From JBBSAT01 sp044223665 (GTDB lineage Bacteria; Myxococcota_A; Polyangia; Polyangiales; Sandaracinaceae): a stretch of 64,000 nucleotides of DNA. Location: positions 72,066 to 136,065 of the forward strand of contig JBGALT010000003.1 in assembly GCA_044223665.1 (NCBI GenBank), given 5' to 3'. Below the pieces are notes generated by a model. The model worked only from the letters and a program-made list of their open reading frames with translations, ran no database searches and was not told where the DNA came from. The position numbers were made by a program, and so were the translations under genes. Positions 45,661 to 55,677 of this stretch are shown in pieces; within the stretch, counting starts at the first letter, position 1, and each line of letters starts with the position of its first letter.

Positions 45661-46587
45661 CTACTCGGCCGCGCCGGCCGGGCGCAGTGCGCGCTCGACG
45701 TCGTGGGGCACCGCCATCGCGTGATAGCCCTTGTCGACGTGGATCACGCTGCCCGTGATGCCCGACGCGAGCGGGCTCGCGAGGAACGCCGCCGTCTGTC
45801 CTACCTCGGTCGCCGTGACCGTCTCGGCCAGCGGGCCGCTCTGCTCGTAGTAGGCGATGATCTTGCCGATGAAGCCGATGGCGCTCGCGGCGCGCGAGGC
45901 ATAGGGCCCGGCGCTGATCGAGTTCACGCGCGCGCCCCACTTGCGGCCCGCCTCGTAGGCGAGCACGCGGGTGTCGCTCTCGAGCGCGGCCTTCGCGCTC
46001 GACATGCCGCCGCCGTAGCCCGGCACGACGCGCTCGGCGGCGAGGTAGGTGAGGTTCAGGAACGAGCCGCCCGGCCGCAGCAGCGGCCCCGTCTTCTGCA
46101 CGAGCGAGACGAACGAGTACGCGCTCGCGCTCATCGCGCCGAGGTAGCCCCGGCGCGAGGTCTCGAGGAGCGGGTTCTTCACCTCGGGCCCGTTCGCGAG
46201 GCTGTGCACGACGACGTCGAGCGAGCCCTCGCCGAAGTCGGCGCGGATGCCGCTCGCGAGCCCGGTCATCGTGAAGTCTCCGCGCTCGCGGTAGCGCCGG
46301 TTGCTCTTCACGTCCTCGGGCACGAGCTCCATCGCGTCGTAGTCGGCGTCGAGCGCGTAGATCTTCTCGAAGGTCAGCATCGAGCCGTCCGAGAGCTTGC
46401 GCGACTCGTCGAGCTTGCCGCGCGAGAGCAGCGTCTCGAAGATCCCCATCGCCGGCGGCCACACCCCGAGCACCACGCTCGCCCCGGCCTCCGCCAGCGC
46501 GTGCGCGATGCCCCAGCCGAGGCCGCCGTCGTCCGCCACGCCCGCGACGAGCGCGCGCTTGCCCTTCAGATCGATGCCGAGTGTCAT
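45661..46587 (-). CDS. fabI: Enoyl-[ACP] reductase, plant/Chlamydia-type FabI
   Basis: This 308-residue NADH-dependent reductase carries out the last step of fatty-acid elongation. It starts LKGKRALVAGVADDGGLGWG. The region VVHSLANGPEVKNPLLETSR and the catalytic block VPGYGGGMSSAKAALESDTR, with seven residues between Tyr and Lys, match plant and chlamydial ENR rather than E. coli FabI (six). I use the ATG at 46587; the longer upstream frame is Arg-rich non-coding-like. It is co-directional with the DnaJ-like gene (41 bp). Confidence 0.9.
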   Translation of the reverse strand: MTLGIDLKGKRALVAGVADDGGLGWGIAHALAEAGASVVLGVWPPAMGIFETLLSRGKLDESRKLSDGSMLTFEKIYALDADYDAMELVPEDVKSNRRYRERGDFTMTGLASGIRADFGEGSLDVVVHSLANGPEVKNPLLETSRRGYLGAMSASAYSFVSLVQKTGPLLRPGGSFLNLTYLAAERVVPGYGGGMSSAKAALESDTRVLAYEAGRKWGARVNSISAGPYASRAASAIGFIGKIIAYYEQSGPLAETVTATEVGQTAAFLASPLASGITGSVIHVDKGYHAMAVPHDVERALRPAGAAE

Positions 46588-46621
46588 GCGGGGCGCAACA
46601 CAGCGCGCCCGGCGCTCGCCG

Positions 46622-48377
46622 TCAAGGGGAGGCGATGCGCGCTCCGTCCGGGCTCCACGCGCGCAGGTGCGCGGCATCGATCGAGCGGAGCTCGACGCCG
46701 GCCGCGTGGACGATCGCCTCGACCGCTCGGTCCTCGCGTCCTTCGATCGCGAGCCGCATGAAGCGGGAAGGGGAGGCGCATACGAACGCGACCGCCGAGG
46801 CGAGCGACTCGGTCCGTGGACCGAGCCCTTCCCTCAGCCACGACACCGCGGGGTCGGCACCGGCGTCCTCGTCCCAGCCCAGCGTCACGTCGATCGACCG
46901 ACCATCCGTCGCGGTGAGCGTCGCGCTCATGGCGACGGTCTGATCGCGTACGCCGGGTGCGCTTCGTCGTGGCTCCCCGAGCCAACGGGCCTGCCGCTCG
47001 TCGATCGCGAGCCGGTCGCGCAGGCGCTGGGCACGCCGCCGATCCACGGCTCGATCTTCCGCATCGAGCGAGGGCCGCTGGAGCGACTCGAGCACGCGCT
47101 CGGCGTCCTCGTCGCCGCGGAGCACACACCACATGCTCGTTCGTGAGCGAAGGCGTGACCGAGCGCGTGCGCGAAGCCGAGCCCGCACCGAGGCCGCGAG
47201 GCGCCGCACGGGTGCGAACGGGTCGAGCGAGAGCGCGTCGAGGACGGCGTGCGTCGAGACTCCGATCGGATGGAAGCCGAGGCGGACGGCGGCCCTCATC
47301 CGCGCGGACGGGTCGACCGCCTGAGACTCCTCGATCACCAGGCGGCACCACTCGTCGGGAGCCTGCGCGACGAGCGCCTCCACGACCGCCTCCAGGGCGT
47401 GGGGCACGCGGGGCCAGACGGGCCCGGCCTCGACGCCCGTGCGCACGAGGTCGACGAGCGCTCCGATCACGTCGGGAGAGGCCGCGTGTGCGTCGGCGAT
47501 CCCATCGAGCGCCGCGACCCGCGTCTCGGGGGGCCACTCGAGTAGAGCGTGCACGAGCGCGGCATCGGCGTGCGGCGCAGCGGCGCGCCAGGCGCGGTAG
47601 ATCACACTGAAGCGGAGCGCGTCGTCCGCCGGCAGCGGGCCGAGCGCGCGCGCGGCCACGATCGCTTCGTGCGTCCATCGGATCGCCTCGACGGGATCGG
47701 AAATGGGCGCGGGCTCCGGCTGCCATTGCGGCGGGGACCAGGCAGGGCACGCGTGGCAGGCGCCCGGCGAGCGGAGGCGGACGGTACTCGCCGGCCCACT
47801 CACGCATCGCCTGCACCGCGGGGGAAGGCGACCATGGAAGGGTCACCGACGATCGCGCTCGGGCGGGGCCCTGCGCCCAGCGGGTGATCGCACGATCGCG
47901 CTCGCGTGCCACCGACCTCGAGATCGGAGCGTCACGCGACGCGACGAGCGCGTCGCACACGAGCAGCTCGCGCGCGTCGGTCGCGTGCGGGAGCGCGTCC
48001 GAAAGAGCCGCGATCGCCCGCTCCGCGTGGTGTGCCGCCGACGCGAGCACGGCGTCGCGGCAGATCGCATCGGGCAACGCCCGCGCGAGCGACGCGACAC
48101 GCTCCTCGCTCGTCGAGCCGACGCCCAGGCGGCCACGAATCAGCAACGCGAGCGCGCGCGAGGCCTCGCCCCGGGCCACGCTCTCGGGGTCTCCCGCGGC
48201 GAGCGTCGTGTCGGCTGCCATCCGCTCGAGAGCCTCGACGACGTCGGGGCGGCGCCATCCGAGCGTCGCGATCGCACGCAGCGCGTCGGGTGCGGGCAGC
48301 CCCACCACGTGATCGTCGAGCGACGCCGAGGTCTCGGCGAGCCGGTCGAGCCAATGCGCGCGGGGGAGCTCGGCCAC
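46622..48377 (-). pseudogene. Helical-repeat (HEAT-like) protein gene, frameshifted
   Basis: Two coherent reading frames of helical, Ala/Leu-rich, HEAT-like character adjoin. The upstream one runs from a likely GTG at 48377 through APDALRAIATLGWRRPDVVE to MREWAGEY near 47800. The downstream one continues in the +1 frame from about 47790 (CHACPAWSPPQWQ, then PISDPVEAIRWTHEAIV) to the stop at 46622. The upstream frame has no stop for about 1.2 kb past the switch, so two separate genes are unlikely. Either a real frameshift or a one-base sequence error would rejoin about 585 residues. No clear signal peptide or known family. Confidence 0.6.
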
Positions 48378-48432
48378 GACTCCCAGGATGGATCCGCGCG
48401 CGAGACTCGACCAGCGGCCGGGTGGACGAGCA

Positions 48433-49191
48433 TCAGCGTGCTGGGACCGGCCAGCAATCGCGTGCGGGGTCGTAGCGGAAACGGAAGATCTCGCAGTCCG
48501 CGCGCACCGGCTCGCAGTCGACGGGGCGAATCGTGGTCGGGTCCTGGCCGGGATCGTCCTCGAAGTCGTAGCTGTCCTGCTCGGGGCCGATCTGGATCGG
48601 ATGCTCGATCGGTCCCGCGTGCCAGCACGTGGCGTAGAGGCCCGTGCCCTCGGGGTGCTCGACCTCGTAGTCGCCACTCGTACCGGCGTGCTCGACGGCG
48701 AAGGTCTCGGTGTCGACGACGACGAACGCATCGCTCGAGACGACCGCGCTCAGCTCGTCTCGTCCGTCGCCGTCGAAGTCGGCGGTCTCGAGCGTCGCGT
48801 AGGGCTCGCCCTCGTCGCATCGCCAGCCGAGCTCGTAGCGCTCGAGCGTGCCGTTCACGAGGCGCGCGATCGCGAGCGTCGCGCATCCGTCCCGCGGCGC
48901 GGCAGGGAGCGAGGCCTGCCCAGTACCGGCGCCGCAGGTGCGCGCGACCGCCGCGTCCGCCAGGAGCGCGTCCCGATGCTCGTAGACGGCGAATGGAACC
49001 GACGCGCGTCCCGCGACGCACGTCGCGATCTCGCGGAACGCCTCGCCGTGGATCGCGGCGAGCGCCGCGTGGATCGCGCGCTGCTCGTCATCCGACGCGT
49101 TGCGCGGCACCGTCGAGGGTGGCGACGACGCGCCGCACGCGCCGAGCAAGAGCGCACACGCGCTCGCGAGTCGAAGGCTGGGGCTCCGCAC
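48433..49191 (-). CDS. Lipoprotein with FG-GAP/VCBS-like calcium motif
   Basis: This 252-residue protein has a lipobox signal (RLASACALLLGACG) and a Cys-containing middle (about five Cys). A DFDGDGRDELSAVV segment (about residue 140) matches FG-GAP/VCBS calcium-loop repeats. The start is GTG at 49191. It ends 56 bp before the frameshifted gene. A surface role is likely; the exact function is unknown. Confidence 0.6.
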   Translation of the reverse strand: MRSPSLRLASACALLLGACGASSPPSTVPRNASDDEQRAIHAALAAIHGEAFREIATCVAGRASVPFAVYEHRDALLADAAVARTCGAGTGQASLPAAPRDGCATLAIARLVNGTLERYELGWRCDEGEPYATLETADFDGDGRDELSAVVSSDAFVVVDTETFAVEHAGTSGDYEVEHPEGTGLYATCWHAGPIEHPIQIGPEQDSYDFEDDPGQDPTTIRPVDCEPVRADCEIFRFRYDPARDCWPVPAR

Positions 49192-49226
49192 GAGGGGAGC
49201 CTATCAGCGACCGCGCCCCGTCGCGG

Positions 49227-49589
49227 TCAGAGCCCGATGATGTAGAGCACGCCCTCGGTCAGCGTCGCGGTGATGCTCATCACCAGCGAGGCGACGAAGG
49301 CGGTGCCGAGGCTCTTCACCTTCAGCTTGTCGGTGAGCGCGTCGGTGAACTTCAGCAGGATCGCGCCGACCAAGAGGCGCGTCAGGAAGGAGAAGACGAA
49401 CCCGAGGCCGAGCGTGCCGATCCCGATCGCGACGAAGAGCGCGTGGCCGAGGACGAGCTCGAGGATCGCGAAGAGCGCGGCGACCATGAGCTGGTTGCCG
49501 AGGCCGCCCTTCAGCTGGAAGCCGTCGATCAGCTTGCTGGCGACGACGAACGAGAACGTGAGGACGAGCCAGCTGACGAGGATGCCCAT
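49227..49589 (-). CDS. Phage-holin-4-type (PF04020) small membrane protein
   Basis: This 120-residue protein consists of four hydrophobic segments with conserved-looking loops (ASKLIDGFQLKGG at the first loop). This resembles the PF04020 (YvlD/holin-4_2) family of small bacterial membrane proteins. No phage genes are nearby. The ATG at 49589 is preferred over one 5 codons upstream because AAGG lies 7 nt before it. Function is unknown. Confidence 0.65.
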   Translation of the reverse strand: MGILVSWLVLTFSFVVASKLIDGFQLKGGLGNQLMVAALFAILELVLGHALFVAIGIGTLGLGFVFSFLTRLLVGAILLKFTDALTDKLKVKSLGTAFVASLVMSITATLTEGVLYIIGL

Positions 49590-49721
49590 GGGCCCACCTT
49601 GCATGCCTCCGGAGTGATCGGCCAGAGGCTCACCGACCAGAACGCGCGAGGGCAGGAGCGTGTTTCGAAAAAGATCCGAGCGCGCCTGGCTCGAGAGGTC
49701 CGACTCCGGGTCGCGTCGGCC

Positions 49722-50216
49722 TCAGAAGTCGACGTCGCCCGCCAGGATCTCGGTCATCTCGATGCCCGGTGTCGTGTTCGAGACGGGGTGCTGGATCGCC
49801 GGGGCCGGCGTGGGCTGGGCGACGACCGGCGCGGGAGCGCTCGGGAAGCCGTTCGTGTTGCCGCCGCTCGTGGCCGGCGCCGTGGGAGGCAGCGCCACGA
49901 CGGGCACCGGCTCGCGCGTGCTCGTCGAGCTGCTGCACGCGGCGAGCGACCCGATCGCGAGCACCGGCGCGATCCAGCGCGAGCGCCCCGGCGAGGGATC
50001 GGGCGCGAACACGAGCTCCCGGTCCTTGGTCGCGCGCACCCACGCGCAGACGCGCCCGTCCCCCTTCTGGCGTGCCTCCGCGAGCACGGCGAGCGCGTGC
50101 TTGCGCGGCGTCGACCGGAGGTCGAGCACGTCTCGGTCGCATCGCGTGCAGTGCACCCCACCCGGCACCCGAGGCATCGAGGGGAGGTCTTCGGAGCAGG
50201 GGTGGGCGATGCGCAT
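49722..50216 (-). CDS. Membrane protein with N-terminal Cys motif, uncharacterised
   Basis: This 164-residue protein has a Cys-rich N-terminus (MRIAHPCSEDLPSMPRVP, then HCTRCDRDVLDLRS), which fits a small zinc ribbon. A hydrophobic segment follows (WIAPVLAIGSLAACSS), then a Pro/Thr/Ala-rich tail. The order suggests a cytoplasmic zinc ribbon with a periplasmic low-complexity tail. No family is recognised. The run of small genes here shares direction with alkA, 46 bp away. Confidence 0.55.
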   Translation of the reverse strand: MRIAHPCSEDLPSMPRVPGGVHCTRCDRDVLDLRSTPRKHALAVLAEARQKGDGRVCAWVRATKDRELVFAPDPSPGRSRWIAPVLAIGSLAACSSSTSTREPVPVVALPPTAPATSGGNTNGFPSAPAPVVAQPTPAPAIQHPVSNTTPGIEMTEILAGDVDF

Positions 50217-50262
50217 CTTCCTCGTGACGTACGGCCGCCGCCGACGATCTCTTCCGTGACCA

Positions 50263-51180
50263 CTATCCGACGCCGCCCCGCAGCATCGACTTCTTGCGCG
50301 GCCCGTGGCGTGGGGCCTCGTACCCGGCCGCGAAGATCAGGCGGATCACCCGGCCGCGGTGGGGGCGGAAGCGCTCGAGCAGCGCGAGCATCTCCGCATC
50401 GTCGCTCCGGGGCTTGCCGGTGAGCGCGTGGACGATCGTGTGCGGCATCCAGTAGTCGAGCGTCGGCACCGCGTCGGCATCGCCGCGGCACTGGCCGAGG
50501 AAGCTCTCGATCGTCCACGGGCCGATCCCGGGGATGCGGCCGAGCGTGGTCCGCAGGCCGTCGAAGCTCCCGTCGAGCGCGCCCGCGATCTCGTCCTCGT
50601 GGTCGAGCAGCGCGCGGATCGCCAGCTCGCGCTTGCGGTCGACGAGCGACTCTCGATAGGCCCAGGTCGGCATCGCGAGGAGCGTCTCCTTGCCCGGGAA
50701 CAGTCGCAGGCCGAGCGGCCCCGGAGCGTCCCCGCCGCGCTCGAGCGCGATCTTGCGCCAAGCCTGCGCCGCCTCCACGAACGCGACGCGCTGCTGGAGG
50801 ATCGTGCCGACCAGCGCCTCCATGCACCACGGCACGCGCGCCATCCGCATCTTGCGGAAGCGCCGCGCCAGGCGCTGCACGCCCTCGTGATCGGTCTCGA
50901 ACGCATCGGGGTCGTCGGCCGCGCCGCAGATCGCCGGCACCTGGTCGAGCACTTCCTCGGCCGGCTCGCCCCACGCTTGCGCGAGGATCGTCGTGGGCCC
51001 GGCCTGCGCGAGCTCGAGCGTGACCGGCATGCCGCGCACGCGGAATGCGATCGCGAAGCGCCGTGCGCGCGGCTCGAAGCGCGCACACGGATCGTAGGGC
51101 CCGAGGCGCTGGAAGCGCAGCGTCTCGGTGAGATCGACCGCCGGCACCTCGAACGTGCGCGGGAGGGCCGCACCGCTCAC
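50263..51180 (-). CDS. DNA-3-methyladenine glycosylase II (AlkA-like)
   Basis: This 305-residue HhH-GPD glycosylase removes alkylated bases. The helix-hairpin-helix reads LGRIPGIGPWTIESFLGQ (about residues 215-232), and the catalytic Asp lies in DADAVPTLDYWMP. The N-terminal beta domain is the AlkA_N type. The family includes AlkA and related glycosylases; AlkA is best by length. GTG start, 10 bp after the GST stop; both could be stress-response genes. Confidence 0.85.
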   Translation of the reverse strand: MSGAALPRTFEVPAVDLTETLRFQRLGPYDPCARFEPRARRFAIAFRVRGMPVTLELAQAGPTTILAQAWGEPAEEVLDQVPAICGAADDPDAFETDHEGVQRLARRFRKMRMARVPWCMEALVGTILQQRVAFVEAAQAWRKIALERGGDAPGPLGLRLFPGKETLLAMPTWAYRESLVDRKRELAIRALLDHEDEIAGALDGSFDGLRTTLGRIPGIGPWTIESFLGQCRGDADAVPTLDYWMPHTIVHALTGKPRSDDAEMLALLERFRPHRGRVIRLIFAAGYEAPRHGPRKKSMLRGGVG

Positions 51181-51190
51181 GACGCCACCT

Positions 51191-51817
51191 CTACGGCTTC
51201 ATCGCCAGGGCCCGGGCGAACGCTGGCCGCGCCGCGAGCTCGTCGAGCCACCGCACGAGGTGTCGGTGCGCCGAGAGATCCATCCCGAGAAAGCCACGCG
51301 CCGCGTTCGGCCAGGTGAAGTTCGCCACGTCGGCGATCGTCAGCTCGTCGCCCACGAGGTAGCGGCTCTGGGCCAGCCGCTCGTCGAGCACGCCGAAGAT
51401 GCGCTCGGCCTCCTTCGTGTAGCGCTCGATCGCGTAGGGGATCTTCTCCTTCGCGAACTTCGTGAAGTGGCTCAGCTGGCCGAGCATCGGCCCGGGCCCG
51501 CCGATGTTGAAGAAGGTCCACGCCAGCGTGGTGTAGCGATCTTGGCCGCCCGCGGGAAGCAAGCGCCCGGTCTTCTCGGCGAGGTAGACGAGCACCGCGC
51601 CCGACTCGAAGACGGTGACGGGCGCGCCGCCTCCCTTCGGGTCGCGATCGACGAGCGCCGGGATCTTGTGGTTCGGGTTCACGCGCCCGTACTCGGGCGT
51701 CGACTGCGCGCCTCTGCCGATGTCGATCCACATCGCCTCGTACGGGAGGCCGAGCTCCTCGAGCCCGATGAGCGCTTTGAAGCCGTTCGGCGTGGTCCAG
51801 ACGTAGGCGTCGATCAT
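51191..51817 (-). CDS. Glutathione S-transferase family protein
   Basis: This 208-residue protein has an N-terminal thioredoxin-fold half (YVWTTPNGFKALIGLEELG, then VNPNHKIPALVD and FESGAVLVYLAEKTGRLLP) and a C-terminal helical half (DELTIADVANFTWP). It resembles bacterial YfcG/YghU-type GSTs, in which Asn or Thr at the TPNG motif binds glutathione. The ATG at 51817 follows GAGGGG. It is divergent from fadI. Confidence 0.88.
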   Translation of the reverse strand: MIDAYVWTTPNGFKALIGLEELGLPYEAMWIDIGRGAQSTPEYGRVNPNHKIPALVDRDPKGGGAPVTVFESGAVLVYLAEKTGRLLPAGGQDRYTTLAWTFFNIGGPGPMLGQLSHFTKFAKEKIPYAIERYTKEAERIFGVLDERLAQSRYLVGDELTIADVANFTWPNAARGFLGMDLSAHRHLVRWLDELAARPAFARALAMKP

Positions 51818-51903
51818 GATCCCCTCTCCTCGGTGCAGGTACGAGCCAGCTTGGAGCCCTCGAGTGTCGCGCCCCGCGGCCCGTTTGGGCAGGACGCTCC
51901 GCC

Positions 51904-51962
51904 TTGACACGTTGCGTCGAGACGCCTACCACACGGTCATGCGTTCCTCTACCAGCTGGTAG
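51904..51962 (+). promoter_or_regulatory. Candidate fadIJ promoter with operator-like palindrome
   Basis: TTGACA at 51904-51909, a 17-bp spacer and a weak -10 TACCAC at 51927-51932 precede fadI. A perfect 14-bp palindrome (ctaccagctggtag, 51949-51962) lies between this promoter and the ATG at 51993. Its position suits a repressor operator for a fatty-acid-responsive regulator. Confidence 0.5.
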
Positions 51963-51992
51963 GGATGCTCACGCACTCACACGGAGGCTCTC

Positions 51993-53294
51993 ATGGCTGA
52001 GAAGGGCAAGCGCGTCGCGATCGTCCTCGGGCTGCGCACCCCGTTCGCGAAGCAGTCCACCGCGTACAAGAAGCTCACGGCGCTCGACCTCGGCACGGCC
52101 GTCGTCGGCGAGCTGCTCGTGCGCACCGGCATCCCCGCCACGAAGGTGCAGCAGGTCGTCTACGGCCAGGTGCTGCCCTCGCTCTCGGCGCCGAACATCG
52201 CGCGCGAGATCGTGCTCGCGACAGGCATGCCGCGCTCGATCGAGGCCTTCAGCGTCAGTCGCGCGTGCGCGACGAGCTACCAGTCCACGGTGAGCATCGC
52301 GGAGGCGATCCTCGCCGGCACGGTCGACACCGGCATCGCGGGGGGCGCCGACTCGACGAGCGACGTGCCGATCGCGGTGAGCAAGAAGCTCGCGGCGGCG
52401 CTCCTCGACGCGAGCAAGGCCAAGACGCTCGCGCAGAAGCTCGGCGTGTTCGCGACGCTCTCGCCCAAGGACCTCATTCCGGTGCCGCCCGGCCTCGTCG
52501 AGTTCTCGACCGGCCTGTCCATGGGCGAGAGCGCCGAGAAGATGGCCAAGGAGAACCACGTCGCGCGCGAGGACCAGGATCGCATCGCGCACGAGAGCCA
52601 CGTGAAGGCCGCCGCCGCGTGGAAGGACGGGCGCCTCGCGGGCGAGGTGATGACCGTCTACGTCCCTGGCAAGGGGTCGAAGGACCTCGAGCCCTTCTCG
52701 CAGGACAACAACGTCCGGATGGACAGCGACCTCGGGAGCTACGCCAAGCTCAAGCCCGTCTTCGATCGCAAGCACGGCACGATCACCGCGGCGAACAGCT
52801 CGCCGCTCACCGACGGCGCGAGCGCGCTGCTCGTGATGCGCGAGGACGTCGCGAAGGCGAACGGCCTCTCGCCGCTCGGCTACCTGCGCAGCTACGCGTT
52901 CGCGGCCGTCGACCCGCGCGGGCAGATGCTCATGGGCCCCAGCTACGCGACGCCGATGGCGCTCGATCGTGCGGGCGTGAAGCTCTCGGACCTCGACCTC
53001 ATCGACATGCACGAGGCCTTCGCCGGCCAAGTGCTCAGCAACACGCAGGCCTTCGAGAGCGACGCGTTCGCGAAGGAGAAGCTCGGCCGGAGCGAGAAGA
53101 TCGGCACGATCGACTGGTCGAAGTTCAACGTGACGGGCGGCTCGATCGCGATCGGCCACCCCTTCGCGGCCACCGGCGCGCGGCAGATCACCCAGACGCT
53201 GCGCGAGCTCTCGCGCCGCAACGGCAACCTCGCGCTCGTCACGGCCTGCGCGGCGGGCGGCATCGGCGCGGCGATGATCCTCGAGCGCAATTGA
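51993..53294 (+). CDS. fadI: Acetyl-CoA acyltransferase (3-ketoacyl-CoA thiolase)
   Basis: This 433-residue thiolase cleaves 3-ketoacyl-CoA in beta-oxidation. The nucleophilic Cys is in SRACATSY (about residue 91), the His in GHPFAATGARQ, and the second Cys in TACAAGGIGA. Length and motifs fit FadI, the partner of FadJ, better than AtoB (about 390). fadJ begins 11 bp after the stop; together they form the trifunctional complex. Confidence 0.95.
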   Translation: MAEKGKRVAIVLGLRTPFAKQSTAYKKLTALDLGTAVVGELLVRTGIPATKVQQVVYGQVLPSLSAPNIAREIVLATGMPRSIEAFSVSRACATSYQSTVSIAEAILAGTVDTGIAGGADSTSDVPIAVSKKLAAALLDASKAKTLAQKLGVFATLSPKDLIPVPPGLVEFSTGLSMGESAEKMAKENHVAREDQDRIAHESHVKAAAAWKDGRLAGEVMTVYVPGKGSKDLEPFSQDNNVRMDSDLGSYAKLKPVFDRKHGTITAANSSPLTDGASALLVMREDVAKANGLSPLGYLRSYAFAAVDPRGQMLMGPSYATPMALDRAGVKLSDLDLIDMHEAFAGQVLSNTQAFESDAFAKEKLGRSEKIGTIDWSKFNVTGGSIAIGHPFAATGARQITQTLRELSRRNGNLALVTACAAGGIGAAMILERN

Positions 53295-53305
53295 AGGAGG
53301 CCACC

Positions 53306-55555
<2,250 letters not shown>

Positions 55556-55641
55556 TCTGAGCGGATCGGCGCTTGCTCGCCAGATGCGCTCATGGCGAGG
55601 CATGAACCGGCAGGACGTGGCATTTCAGCGGCTACGTCTGC

Positions 55642-55666
55642 CCCGGCTTCAGCGCCGGGTTCTTCC
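55642..55666 (+). terminator. Intrinsic terminator after fadJ
   Basis: CCCGGC (55642-55647), loop TTCAGC and GCCGGG (55654-55659) form a 6-bp stem followed by TTCTT on the plus strand, about 90 bp after the fadJ stop. Another 7-bp hairpin (CTCGCCA/TGGCGAG, 55576-55599) lies before it. Confidence 0.6.
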
Positions 55667-55677
55667 GCTGACCCCGC

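Noticed and set aside
46584..48731. Single 715-residue gene or two independent overlapping genes for the helical-repeat locus
   Set aside because: Its first part overlaps the end of the lipoprotein gene antisense-like in composition, and its last part is Arg-rich shadow of the second frame. Two independent genes would overlap over 1.2 kb, so a frameshift is simpler.
49227..49589. Prophage holin
   Set aside because: The family name includes phage holin, but no lysis, capsid or integrase genes are nearby, and such genes are widespread chromosomally.
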